Assembly (NCBI RefSeq): GCF_014268815.2
Contig: NZ_JABWRE020000001.1
Coordinates: 4,779,001 to 4,843,000 of the forward strand
Direction: 5' to 3'
DNA from: Pseudomonas urmiensis
GTDB lineage: Bacteria; Pseudomonadota; Gammaproteobacteria; Pseudomonadales; Pseudomonadaceae
Length of the DNA stretch: 64,000 bases
Shown: piece after piece, positions 1-8,188 of the stretch
Layout of the letters: every line of letters starts with the position of its first letter
How positions within the stretch are numbered: the stretch's first letter is position 1
The notes under the pieces: generated by a model
Told to the model about the DNA's origin: nothing
What the model saw: only the letters and a program-made list of their open reading frames with translations
The model's database searches: none
Translations under genes and position numbers: made by a program

Positions 1-182
1 CCCAACAGGGTGGACTTGCCACAACCCGATGGCCCCAGGATGCAGACGAACTCGCCCGGCGCGATGGTGAAGTCCAGCGCCTGTACCGCCTCGAACGCTT
101 GACTGCCCTGCCCCAGACGTATCGACACGCCGCGCGCTTCGATACGGCCAGGCTCGGGTGCCTGTTGATAACTGCTCATCAT
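1..182 (-). CDS. ABC transporter ATP-binding protein, TauB/SsuB type (3' part outside window)
   Basis: This is the N-terminal part of the ATPase that energises the importer encoded just upstream. About 60 residues are visible, ending in a Walker A motif (GPSGCGKST) typical of nitrate/taurine/sulfonate importers. Two in-frame ATG codons lie at 182 and 179. The first overlaps the permease stop as ATGA and sits 5 nt after GGAGG, so I chose it. The gene runs off the left edge, so signature, Walker B and C-terminal parts cannot be seen. It is the last visible gene of the operon that starts with the GntR regulator at 5364. Confidence 0.9.
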   Translation of the reverse strand, partial: MMSSYQQAPEPGRIEARGVSIRLGQGSQAFEAVQALDFTIAPGEFVCILGPSGCGKSTLL

Positions 183-961
183 GCGCCCCTCCGCAGCCGA
201 TACCAGGGCGTGGCCAGCGCGCCGAGGCGTTTGACCAGGGCACTGCTGCCCATGCCCAGCACGCCGATCAACAGCATGCCGACGATGATGTCCGGGTAGT
301 TCTGCAAGGTGTAGGACTCCCAGGTGTAGTAGCCGATGCCAAACTGCCCGGCGATCATCTCGGCAGTGACCAGGCAGAACCACGAGGTGCCCATGCCGAT
401 GGCCAGGCCAGTGACGATACTCGGCAGCGCACCCGGCAAGATCACCTCGCGCAGAATCGCGTAGCGCCCGGCACCCAGGCTGCGCGCCGAGGCGACCAGC
501 CGCGGGTCGACCGCCTCGACGCCATGCACGGTGTTGAGCAGGATCGGGAACAGCGCGCCGGTAAAGGTGATGAACACCATCGACAGCTCAGACGATGGAA
601 ACATCAGGATCGCCAGTGGAATCCACGCCACCGCCGGGATCGGCCGCAGCACCTCCAGGGGGGGCAGCAGGGTGTCTTCGGCCCACTTCGAGCGGCCGAT
701 CACCAGCCCCAGGGACACGCCCAGCACAGCCGCGACCAGGTAGCCGGAAAACACCCGCGACAGACTGCTGGTCAGGTGCGCGAGCAACGAACTGGAGGTC
801 AGTAGTTGCCAGGCCGCATCGAGCACCGCCTTGGGGGTCGGCACATAGGTGAAGGTGAACAGGCCCAGGTTTAGCTTGCTGCTCGCGGCCAGGTGCCAGA
901 ACAGCAGGCAGGTCAGCAGCGAGGCCAGTCGCACAGGCCAGCGCGTGAAGGTGCTTGTCAT
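179..961 (-). CDS. ABC transporter permease, TauC/SsuC type
   Basis: This inner-membrane permease of 260 residues belongs to the BPD_transp_1 family used by taurine, alkanesulfonate and nitrate importers. It has about six hydrophobic segments and an EAA-like cytoplasmic loop (VASARSLGAG followed by ILPGALPSI, near residues 160-180) that would contact the ATPase. It lies 50 bp downstream of the substrate-binding protein gene, with a GC-rich inverted repeat in the gap, and overlaps the ATPase gene by 4 bp. The substrate cannot be read from the sequence. The neighbouring redox genes hint at a sulfur or nitrogen compound, which is inference. Confidence 0.88.
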   Translation of the reverse strand: MTSTFTRWPVRLASLLTCLLFWHLAASSKLNLGLFTFTYVPTPKAVLDAAWQLLTSSSLLAHLTSSLSRVFSGYLVAAVLGVSLGLVIGRSKWAEDTLLPPLEVLRPIPAVAWIPLAILMFPSSELSMVFITFTGALFPILLNTVHGVEAVDPRLVASARSLGAGRYAILREVILPGALPSIVTGLAIGMGTSWFCLVTAEMIAGQFGIGYYTWESYTLQNYPDIIVGMLLIGVLGMGSSALVKRLGALATPWYRLRRGA

Positions 962-1011
962 GAAAATTCTCCCAGGTTGGCCCCGCCCGCTGCCGGGTCG
1001 GGGCCGGCCGA

Positions 1012-2418
1012 TCAGCGCTGGGCGACCAGCTTCTGGTTGGCGCTGACAAAGTCCAGCGCCTCGCCACCGTGGGCCTTGGCGAACTGCTCGGCCTGATCCT
1101 TGAGCAGGAAGGCTGCCAGTTCGCCCTTGCCGTTACGCACGAACCAGGCCTGGTTGGCCAACAGCTTGATACCGCTGTCAGCGGCCTGGGCGTAGATCGC
1201 GCGGATGTCCTTGCCCTCCTGCTCCAGCTGCGCCAAGGCGCTGAGCGCTGCCTCAGGCGAGGCGTAGTGGCGCACTTTGTCTTCGCCGCGCACCCAGATC
1301 TGCGCCAGGCGGCTGAAGTCGGTGATCGGCTTGCCGGTCAGGGCGTCATTGGCCTTGAGCGGCAGTGGCTGGTAGTGCTTGAGCGCCTGCTCGTAGTCCA
1401 GCCCGGCCTGCTTGAAGGCGGCGCGAATGTACTGGTCATCGATGAACTGCGCGGTGTCCAGGCCACGGTCGGTTTTCTTCAATAGCTTGAGGGTGTCGAT
1501 CGACGTAGCCACCGCCTGGCGGTATTCAGGCTTCCAGGTCAGGTCGCGGGTCTGCAGGCCGAGCGGGCCGTGGAACAGGTAATTGACCTCGGCTTCGATG
1601 CCGGTGACCTTCTCGATCAGCTCGCTGTACTTCTCTGGCTCGGCGGCGATCAGGCGATCGGCCTCAAGGCTGGCGCGCAGGTAGGCGGTGACCACCTCGG
1701 GGTATTTCTTCGCGTAGTCGGCATCGACCAGCGCGCCATGGAAGGTCGGCGCATTGGCCTGCGAGCCATCGAAGATCTTGCGGGCGAAGCCGCGATTGGG
1801 GAACAGCTCGGCGAACGGCACGAAGTCGGCATGCGCTTCGATGCGGTTGCTGCGCAAGGCCGAACCGGCAATCTCTGGCGCCTGGGCGATGATCCGCACA
1901 TCTTTCTGTGGGTCCCAGCCTTGGGCGGCGACGGCGCGCAACAGCATGCCGTGGGCGGTCGAGGCGAATGGCACCGAGATGGTCTTGCCCTTGAGCTCAG
2001 CCAGCGACTGCACGCCTGAGGCTGCCGGCACCACGATGCCGTTGCCACTGCCGTGTACGCTACCGGACAGCACACTGATAAACAGGCTGCGCTTGCCAGC
2101 ATCGAGGTGGGCGACGCCGTTGAACGAGCCGGGGAAGTCGGCCATGGCGCCGAAGTCCAGTTTGCCGGCGACCATCTCGTTGGTCAGTGGCGCGCCGCTG
2201 GTGAAGTTCTTCCACTCGATCTGGTACTGGGCGTCCTTGTACTTGCCATCGTGTGGCAGGTATTTGTCCAACAGGCCCAGCTCGCGGATCAGCAGGCCGC
2301 CGGTGGCGCAGTTGATGGTGGTGTCCTGGGTGCCGATGGCGACGCGGATGGTTTCGGCGTGGGCATTCAGGCCAGCGATTGCCAGCGCGAGGCCGGCCAC
2401 GGTTGCTACAAGGCGCAT
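1012..2418 (-). CDS. ABC transporter periplasmic substrate-binding protein (NitT/TauT family)
   Basis: This is a 468-residue periplasmic binding protein with a signal peptide ending near AHA (residue 21). The mature part begins ETIRVAIG and contains motifs such as FGAMADFPGS and an internal STAHG, as in NMT1/TauA-like binding proteins. It is longer than TauA (about 320) and SsuA, with an extra C-terminal helical region of about 130 residues. The ATG at 2418 follows a GGGGAAA Shine-Dalgarno and gives a proper signal peptide; the longer upstream frame does not. It precedes the permease and ATPase genes in one operon. Confidence 0.85.
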   Translation of the reverse strand: MRLVATVAGLALAIAGLNAHAETIRVAIGTQDTTINCATGGLLIRELGLLDKYLPHDGKYKDAQYQIEWKNFTSGAPLTNEMVAGKLDFGAMADFPGSFNGVAHLDAGKRSLFISVLSGSVHGSGNGIVVPAASGVQSLAELKGKTISVPFASTAHGMLLRAVAAQGWDPQKDVRIIAQAPEIAGSALRSNRIEAHADFVPFAELFPNRGFARKIFDGSQANAPTFHGALVDADYAKKYPEVVTAYLRASLEADRLIAAEPEKYSELIEKVTGIEAEVNYLFHGPLGLQTRDLTWKPEYRQAVATSIDTLKLLKKTDRGLDTAQFIDDQYIRAAFKQAGLDYEQALKHYQPLPLKANDALTGKPITDFSRLAQIWVRGEDKVRHYASPEAALSALAQLEQEGKDIRAIYAQAADSGIKLLANQAWFVRNGKGELAAFLLKDQAEQFAKAHGGEALDFVSANQKLVAQR

Positions 2419-2536
2419 GGGTGTTTCCCCTCGAATCGTTTTAGGTATTTGAGTCGTCTCCGCCGCCCTGACTGGGTGGTGGGAAACGAGGGGCACAGCA
2501 GGTGGGCGTCCGGTGGTTCGCCGGATGGCAGGTGTT

Positions 2537-2782
2537 TCAGCGCAGCAGGTACGGGATATCGACCTTCACGGCGCCGGTCGGGCAGTCCTTTTCGCAGGGC
2601 ATGCAGTACCAGCATTCGTCGAAGGCCATGTAGACTTTCTGCGTGGCCGGGTTGATGGCCAGCAGGTCCATGGGGCACACCTCGACGCAGACGGTGCAGC
2701 CTTTTTCGGCGATGCACTTGTCTTCGTCGATGGTCACCGGGGCGCTGCTGCGAAAGAAAATTTCCTGGGGTTGATAGGCCAT
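2537..2782 (-). CDS. AprB-like ferredoxin with two [4Fe-4S] clusters
   Basis: This small iron-sulfur protein (81 residues) should pass electrons to or from the flavoprotein encoded upstream. Cluster ligands are C23, C29, C32, C36 and C57, C60, C63, C67. The first set has a C-x5-C-x2-C-x3-CP spacing, not the plain C-x2-C of bacterial ferredoxins, and matches the beta subunit of adenylylsulfate reductase (AprB), though it lacks the long AprB C-terminal tail. It lies between the flavoprotein gene and the binding-protein gene, which suggests the redox pair acts on the imported compound. Confidence 0.85.
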   Translation of the reverse strand: MAYQPQEIFFRSSAPVTIDEDKCIAEKGCTVCVEVCPMDLLAINPATQKVYMAFDECWYCMPCEKDCPTGAVKVDIPYLLR

Positions 2783-2832
2783 TTCACGGGGTCCTTGGGG
2801 CCTTTGGCCCTCGTTCTGTCAGTGGCATCGCA

Positions 2833-2894
2833 ATCGCGGGGCAAGCCCGCTCCCACGCTAGATCCCAGGCGTGGGAGCGGGCTTGCCCCGCGAT
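2833..2894. repeat. REP pair (BIME), inverted, inside the operon
   Basis: Two copies of the Pseudomonas REP core face each other as perfect 26-bp arms (2833-2858 and 2869-2894) around a 10-bp loop. The right arm reaches the first base of the flavoprotein stop codon. The hairpin lies between the flavoprotein and ferredoxin genes, so it could stabilise or terminate part of the operon mRNA. Confidence 0.9.
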
Positions 2895-4618
2895 CAGGCG
2901 GCATCGGCCTTTACACGCAGCCGGTCGTACGCGGTCTGTTCGTCGGCATCCAGGGCAATCAGGTACGGCTCGACCGCTTTCTTGAAACTGGTCATCTCAC
3001 CGTCCTCGCCCTTCTTGAGGTGGCAATGGCAGAACCACTCGCCATCGTTGCGCTCGGGGAAGTCGACCCGATGGTGGTACAGCCCCCAGCGGCTTTCCTC
3101 GCGGAACAGCGAGGCGCGTGCGGCCATTTCGGCGCAGTCGCGAATCACCGTGACCTCCATCGCCCGCATCAGCTCATGGGGGTTGCTGGCCTTCATCTGC
3201 GCAAGGTCGCGTTCGATCTCGGCGAAGCGCGCCAGGCCGATCTCCATCTTTTTCGTTACTTTGGGCGGCTGCAGGTAGTCGTTGACCATGCGCCGCAGCT
3301 TGTACTCGACCTGCGCTGGCGGCAGACCGTGCTCACGCTGCAGCGGCGCGAACACCCGCGCCCGCTCGCGCTCGACCTGCTCGACATCGACCTCGGCAAA
3401 TTCCCGTCCGGCCACGTACTGCGCGGCATTGACCCCGGCGAACCAGCCATAGGTGAAGGCGCCGAGCATATAGTTGTGCGGCACCGCAGCCATGTCGCCC
3501 GCCGCGTACAGGCCCTTGACGCTGGTCTGGGCCTTCTCGTCGACCCACACGCCCGAGGCCGAATGCCCGGAGCAGAAGCCGATCTCGGAAATGTGCATCT
3601 CGACCATGTGCTGGCGGTAGTCGGTACCACGATTGGCGTGGAACTGGCCGCGACTGGGGCGCTCGTTGCTGTGCAGGATCTCTTCGATGTTCTGGATGGT
3701 TTCCTCGGCCAGGTGATCGAGCTTGAGGAACACCGGGCCATTACCGCCCTCCAGCTCCTGATGAAACTCCCACATCATCTGCCCGCTCCAGTAGTCGCAC
3801 TCGATGAAGCGTTCGCCCTTGCTGTTGGCGGTGTAGCCACCCAAGGGGCCAGTGACGTAGGCGCAGGCCGGGCCGTTGTAGTCCTTGATCAGCGGGTTGA
3901 TCTGGAAGCACTCAAGGTTGGCCAGTTCAGCTCCTGCGTGATAGGCCATGGCGTAGCCGTCACCGGCATTGGTCGGGTTCTCGTAAGTGCCCATCAAGTA
4001 ACCCGACGAAGGCAGGCCCAGGCGGCCGGCGGCGCCGCAGGCAAGAATGACGGCCTTGGCGCGGACGACCTTGAACTCACCGCTACGGCAGTCGAATCCA
4101 AGGACTCCGGCAGCGGCGCCCTGGCCATCGAGCAGTACCCGCGTGCAGACCATGCGATTGCTGATCTCGATCCGCGCACGCTTGAGCTGGCGGTACAACA
4201 CCTTCTTGATGTCGTGGCCCTCGGGCATCGGCAGCACGTAGGCGCCCATGTGGTGCACCTTCTTCACCGCATAGTCGCCAGTCTCGTCCTTCTCGAACTT
4301 CACGCCCCAGCGGTCGAGCTGCTCGATGGTGGCGAAACTGTGAGTGGCATAGGCGTGCACTGCGGTCTGGTTGACGATGCCATCGTTGGCGACGGTGATC
4401 TCCTTGGTGTACTGCTCGGGCGTGGCGTGGCCGGGAATAATGGCGTTGTTCAGGCCATCCATGCCCATGCTGATGGCGCCGCTGCGCTTGACGTTGGCCT
4501 TGTCCAGCAGCAGGACGCGCAGACTTTTGTCGTGCTCCTTGGCCTTGATCGCCGCCATCGGGCCGGCGGTGCCGCCGCCGATGACGATAATGTCGTAGTC
4601 CTGGGTCTCGATACTCAT
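2894..4618 (-). CDS. AprA-like FAD-dependent oxidoreductase (fumarate reductase / succinate dehydrogenase flavoprotein superfamily)
   Basis: This is a 574-residue flavoprotein. The FAD-binding GGGTAG motif lies at residues 14-19 and the second FAD motif (AAGDMAAVPH) near 395. Overall layout follows the alpha subunit of adenylylsulfate reductase, including a C-terminal helical domain ending in a conserved GLYHHRVDFPERND stretch. Paired with the AprB-like ferredoxin it probably forms a two-subunit cytoplasmic enzyme. Pseudomonas is not a dissimilatory sulfate reducer, so the true substrate is probably different. The ATG overlaps the stop of the GntR regulator by 4 bp (ATGA), so the regulator and the enzyme are co-transcribed. 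Confidence 0.82.
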   Translation of the reverse strand: MSIETQDYDIIVIGGGTAGPMAAIKAKEHDKSLRVLLLDKANVKRSGAISMGMDGLNNAIIPGHATPEQYTKEITVANDGIVNQTAVHAYATHSFATIEQLDRWGVKFEKDETGDYAVKKVHHMGAYVLPMPEGHDIKKVLYRQLKRARIEISNRMVCTRVLLDGQGAAAGVLGFDCRSGEFKVVRAKAVILACGAAGRLGLPSSGYLMGTYENPTNAGDGYAMAYHAGAELANLECFQINPLIKDYNGPACAYVTGPLGGYTANSKGERFIECDYWSGQMMWEFHQELEGGNGPVFLKLDHLAEETIQNIEEILHSNERPSRGQFHANRGTDYRQHMVEMHISEIGFCSGHSASGVWVDEKAQTSVKGLYAAGDMAAVPHNYMLGAFTYGWFAGVNAAQYVAGREFAEVDVEQVERERARVFAPLQREHGLPPAQVEYKLRRMVNDYLQPPKVTKKMEIGLARFAEIERDLAQMKASNPHELMRAMEVTVIRDCAEMAARASLFREESRWGLYHHRVDFPERNDGEWFCHCHLKKGEDGEMTSFKKAVEPYLIALDADEQTAYDRLRVKADAA

Positions 4619-5364
4619 GCCTTGCCCCCCTTCTGGCGGTCGATGCGCAGGCGATACTGGAAGGCATCGCCGCGGTAGTAGAGGTGTTCGAAGTCCAGCG
4701 GCGTGCCGTCGGCGGCGTGGGTCAGACGCTCGATACGCATGATCGGCGCGCCCTCCTCGACCTCCAGTGCCTGGGTCAGGTCGCTATCTGCCAGCACCGC
4801 GTCAATGGCCAGATCGGCGTGGCCAAGCGGGATGCCGCAGTCGTTCTCCAGCACCAGGAAGATGTCGCGGGTGACCAGGTCGGCTTTTTCCAGCTTTTCA
4901 CCGACCGCCTTGGGCAGCCAGGTCAGCTCCAGCGACACCGGCTCGCGGTTGATCAGGCGCACGCGGCGGATCTCGGTGACTAGCTCTCCCTCCTCAACCT
5001 GCAACCGCGCTGCCACCAGCGCACTGGCTGGCACGTGACGGAAACTGCGCAGGCGGTTGATCACTTCGTAGCCCATCTGCGTCATCGACTCGGCCAAACC
5101 CTGCAAGGTACTGACGTTCTGGAACGCCTTGGGCTTGGCGACGAAGGTGCCCTTGCCGTGGATCTTGAAGATCAGCCCTTCCTTTTGCAGATCGCCCAGC
5201 GCCTGGCGCACAGTGATGCGGCTGACATCGAAGGCCTTGCCCAGCTCGTTTTCCGAGGGCATGCGGCTGTGCGGTGGGTAGCTGCCGTCGAGAATGCGCT
5301 CGCGCAGCAGTTCCTTGAGCTGGGTGTAGAGCGGTACCGGGGACAGGGGGAGCAATTGGGCCAT
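4615..5364 (-). CDS. GntR family transcriptional regulator, HutC subfamily
   Basis: This 249-residue regulator has an N-terminal winged helix-turn-helix (about residues 8-75, with SRITVRQAL and a GKGTFVA wing) and a C-terminal UTRA ligand-binding domain. I placed the start at 5364 (MAQLLPLSP) because the longer frame runs back into the palindromic promoter and adds nothing conserved. As the first gene of the operon, it most likely represses itself, the redox pair and the transporter until a small ligand binds the UTRA domain. The candidate operator is at 5387-5400. Confidence 0.88.
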   Translation of the reverse strand: MAQLLPLSPVPLYTQLKELLRERILDGSYPPHSRMPSENELGKAFDVSRITVRQALGDLQKEGLIFKIHGKGTFVAKPKAFQNVSTLQGLAESMTQMGYEVINRLRSFRHVPASALVAARLQVEEGELVTEIRRVRLINREPVSLELTWLPKAVGEKLEKADLVTRDIFLVLENDCGIPLGHADLAIDAVLADSDLTQALEVEEGAPIMRIERLTHAADGTPLDFEHLYYRGDAFQYRLRIDRQKGGKA

Positions 5365-5386
5365 GGTTCTCTTCGCTGATCGGTGA

Positions 5387-5400
5387 CTTGTTATAACAAG
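5387..5400. promoter_or_regulatory. Candidate operator for the GntR/HutC regulator
   Basis: CTTGTTATAACAAG is a perfect 14-bp palindrome, 22 bp upstream of the regulator ATG. It has the form known for HutC-type sites (GT...AC half-sites around an AT core). Flanking bases GGTGA and TCACAACC partly extend the symmetry. Its place in the promoter region suggests autoregulation. Confidence 0.6.
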
Positions 5401-5578
5401 TTGTGACCAGAGAATAGCGAGCATAAGAATGGCTAGGGAAATACTGATATCGAATATGGATATTGCTGACAGGCAAGGAGCGCCCCCGGTGCGAGCGGCC
5501 TAAAGATGCACAGGGAAAAACACCACAGATCAAGGCGATGGACGTCATTCCCCAAGATGGGTATCATTGCGCCGCGTT

Positions 5579-5655
5579 GCACTCGTAGCTCAGCTGGATA
5601 GAGTACTGCCCTCCGAAGGCAGGGGTCGTGGGTTCGAATCCCGCCGAGTGCGCCA
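5579..5655 (+). tRNA. tRNA-Arg (anticodon CCG)
   Basis: The acceptor stem GCACTCG pairs with CGAGTGC at 5645-5651, followed by discriminator G and an encoded CCA. The D-loop AGCTCAGCTGGATAGAGT, an anticodon loop reading CTCCGAA (anticodon CCG) and the T-arm GGTTCGAATCC are all present. It is followed closely by a strong terminator, so it is a single-gene unit. Confidence 0.97.
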
Positions 5656-5662
5656 TATCTTG

Positions 5663-5696
5663 AAAAGCCCTGGGACTTGTCCCGGGGCTTTTTTGT
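5663..5696 (+). terminator. Rho-independent terminator after tRNA-Arg
   Basis: An inverted repeat (AAAAGCCCTGGGAC and GTCCCGGGGCTTTT, loop TT) ends in six T residues. It lies 8 bp after the tRNA. Confidence 0.9.
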
Positions 5697-5819
5697 TTGT
5701 GCGCCGCGTCGCGTTTCTGGTACTCCCGTGCCGCTGTCCTTTGATGTTAGCGTGAGCAGCTTCCCGTTCATCCGAGCGGGTACCTCCTTTCATGCATCAG
5801 CAAAGGAATGCGCTTACCC

Positions 5820-7550
5820 ATGCACCTGAAAAAAATCTCTGCCCTGACCCTGTTGCTGGCCAGCATCGGCCTGTTCACCACGCAGGCCCAAGCCAATCTT
5901 TCCCAGCAGCAATCGGCCGCCATCCTCAAAGCCTACGACGGCAGCGACCCGGCCGACTTCAAGCAATTTATCGGCAAGCTGGCCAGCAGCGACCTGGCCA
6001 AGGCCGACAACCTGGGTGACACCCTCAAGGCCTACCTGGCCGGCAAGCCGCTGGCCGCCGAACAGCACAACGAGATCAACCGCCTGCTCGGCCTGTATAC
6101 CCGCATCAAGTACGGCAAGGCCGCCACTGACAACCTGCGCGAGCTGGTCGCGATCCCGACTTTTCAGGTCGAAGGCGTAGCCCAGCATGACAATCCGCAA
6201 TTTCACAAGATCGCCGACAAGATCAAAGCCTTGGCCGAGAGCTTCGGCCTGACGTTCCGCAACATCGACAACCGGGTCTACGAGATCACGCTCGGAGAAG
6301 GCAAGGAAGTGGTCGGCATTCATGCCCACGCCGACGTGGTGCCGGTCAATCCAGACAACTGGAAGCTCGACGACGGCACTCACCTTGACCCGTTCAAAGT
6401 CACCCTGGTGGGTGATCGCATGTACGGCCGCGGCACTGAGGATGACAAGAACGGCATCATCGTTGCGCTGTACGCCATGAAAGTCGCCAAGGACGAGAAG
6501 CTGCCGCTGGCTCGCCAATTGAAGCTGCTGGTCGATACCACCGAGGAAACCACCGGTGAGGCCATCCCCTATTACTTCGAACGCAACCCGGTGCCGGACT
6601 ACAACCTGGCACTGGACGGCGGCTACCCGGTGGTCATCGCCGAGAAAGGCTCCGGCGCGGTAATGGCCACCTTCCCCCGCCGCGCAGCCAGCGGCCAAGG
6701 TGCCGAGCTCACCAGCCTGACGGGTGGCCTGGCCAACAACCAGATCCCCACCACTTCGGTGGTGACCCTGATTGGCGACAACCCTGCCGATCTCGCCGCT
6801 CGCCTGAACAAAGCCGGTGCGCAGTTCGTGAAGGATAACGGCGCTAACTTCAGCATCGAGGCGAAAGTCGAAGGCAAGCAAGTGCTGCTGACCAGCAAAG
6901 GCGTCTCGGCGCACTCTTCCGAGCCTGAGTCCGGGGTCAATCCGGTCGCGCGCATGCTGGTGTTCATCAACGGGCTGGGTGAGCAAGTGCCGCTCAAGCA
7001 CAACCACATCACCGACGCAGCCCGCTACGCCGCCGACAATTGGGGGCTGGACTACACCGGCAAGAAGCTGGGCATTGGCTTTGAAGATTCATTCATGGGC
7101 CCGCTGACGGCCTCGCCGACCTTCGTTGGCCTGGATGACAAAGCCCTGAAATTGGCGGTCAACCTGCGCGTCCCTAAAGGCAAGTCGGTCGACACGCTCA
7201 AGGCCGAACTGACCGACAAGCTCGGTGCTTGGGTCAAGGCCAGCGCTGTGGCAGTGTCCTTCGACACCAACCTCGACCAGCCGATGTACCGCAATCCTGA
7301 AGGCGAATGGGTCAAGGCCCTGCTCGCAGTAGCCAGCGAGAACCTCGGCATGCCTCATGAGTTCGGCACTTCTGCCGGCGCCACTTCGGTGCATGACCTG
7401 CCAAATGGCGTGCAGTTTGGTTTGGCCATGCCCAACGTGAAATACACCGGGCACAACGACAACGAGTTCAAGACTGTGGAGCAATTCATGCTGGACTTGC
7501 AGATCGTCAGCGAGATGGTCGCGCGGATTGGGCAGATGCCAAAACTTTGA
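5820..7550 (+). CDS. Secreted M20 family metallopeptidase (dipeptidase)
   Basis: This is a 576-residue zinc peptidase with a clear signal peptide (MHLKKISALTLLLASIG..., cleavage after AQA). Zinc-site motifs are visible: HAHADVV, YGRGTEDDKNG and the general-base pair in DTTEETTG. A dimerisation or lid domain fills the middle. It is about 100 residues longer than PepV-type dipeptidases because of an extra N-terminal region of about 90 residues. The start at 5820 is preferred over the in-frame ATG at 5808, because AAAGGA lies 12 nt before it and directly abuts the other one. It is probably a periplasmic dipeptidase or aminoacylase. Confidence 0.87.
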   Translation: MHLKKISALTLLLASIGLFTTQAQANLSQQQSAAILKAYDGSDPADFKQFIGKLASSDLAKADNLGDTLKAYLAGKPLAAEQHNEINRLLGLYTRIKYGKAATDNLRELVAIPTFQVEGVAQHDNPQFHKIADKIKALAESFGLTFRNIDNRVYEITLGEGKEVVGIHAHADVVPVNPDNWKLDDGTHLDPFKVTLVGDRMYGRGTEDDKNGIIVALYAMKVAKDEKLPLARQLKLLVDTTEETTGEAIPYYFERNPVPDYNLALDGGYPVVIAEKGSGAVMATFPRRAASGQGAELTSLTGGLANNQIPTTSVVTLIGDNPADLAARLNKAGAQFVKDNGANFSIEAKVEGKQVLLTSKGVSAHSSEPESGVNPVARMLVFINGLGEQVPLKHNHITDAARYAADNWGLDYTGKKLGIGFEDSFMGPLTASPTFVGLDDKALKLAVNLRVPKGKSVDTLKAELTDKLGAWVKASAVAVSFDTNLDQPMYRNPEGEWVKALLAVASENLGMPHEFGTSAGATSVHDLPNGVQFGLAMPNVKYTGHNDNEFKTVEQFMLDLQIVSEMVARIGQMPKL

Positions 7551-7571
7551 GGTTTAGCTCAATGGTTGAAC

Positions 7572-7592
7572 AAGGCGCTACGGCGCCTTTTT
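7572..7592 (+). terminator. Rho-independent terminator after the M20 peptidase gene
   Basis: The stem AAGGCGC / GCGCCTT with loop TACG is followed by T residues, 21 bp after the stop codon. Confidence 0.85.
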
Positions 7593-7815
7593 CCAAGGCC
7601 TGCGCTATAGCCAGAGAAATCTTGGCGCCAGCATTTCGCCATAATCGAAATATTTGGTAATCTCTGCGCCGCTTGCGCGCTCAGCCCGGCTCTTCGCAAG
7701 GCCTGGCCGCCTGACAGTTAGAAAATTTTTCAACCGGTGCCCAGCGGACATTGAAGTCCTTGGCATCGGGTTTCGACACAGGACGCGTTCGAAAGACGCC
7801 ACAAAAGGATTTGCA

Positions 7816-8172
7816 ATGGCAATGGTATTTTGCCGCGGCTGCGCCAAGCAGCTGCACGAAACGGCACCCGCCTGCCCCCAATGTGGCGCCCCCCAATTCG
7901 CTGTCACACCGCCTGCCCAGAGCATCGGCGGCGAGTCGTCGTGGATGGCCGTCACCGCGCTGATCCTCGGCATCCTCTGCTTGCTCTCCCTGTTCGATGA
8001 CGCCGAATGGGACGCCGATACCCTGCTCGGTCTGGGCCTGTTCGCCTCGATCGGCCTGGTCAGCGGCATTGTCAGTATCTGCCAGAAAAAACCCGGCAAC
8101 GGCATGGCCGTCGCCGGCCTCGTCATGACGACGTTCTCATTGCTCTGCTTTATCGGACTATCAGTTAATTAA
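7816..8172 (+). CDS. Zinc-ribbon membrane protein, DUF4190-like
   Basis: This is a 118-residue protein starting MAMVFCRGCAKQ. The N-terminal zinc ribbon uses two C-x2-C pairs (CRGC and CPQC). Two or three membrane segments with the glycine-rich pattern of DUF4190 follow. The ATG at 7816 has AAAGGAT 5 nt upstream. It is 16 bp from the next gene, which has an almost identical zinc ribbon, so the two look co-transcribed and related by duplication of the ribbon module. Function unknown. Confidence 0.72.
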   Translation: MAMVFCRGCAKQLHETAPACPQCGAPQFAVTPPAQSIGGESSWMAVTALILGILCLLSLFDDAEWDADTLLGLGLFASIGLVSGIVSICQKKPGNGMAVAGLVMTTFSLLCFIGLSVN

Positions 8173-8188
8173 TCGTGAGGGAAAACAA

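Noticed and set aside
2513..4678. 721-residue plus-strand ORF
   Set aside because: It is the antisense shadow of the flavoprotein and ferredoxin genes, caused by high GC; no ribosome site or family match.
5579..5655. tRNA-Arg as an island attachment site
   Set aside because: No repeat of the tRNA 3' end and no integrase or foreign genes nearby.
5433..5793. Minus-strand ORFs with [20 protein letters not shown] and [14 protein letters not shown] phrases
   Set aside because: These are well-known false proteins produced by reading a tRNA gene backwards; the tRNA-Arg is at 5579-5655.
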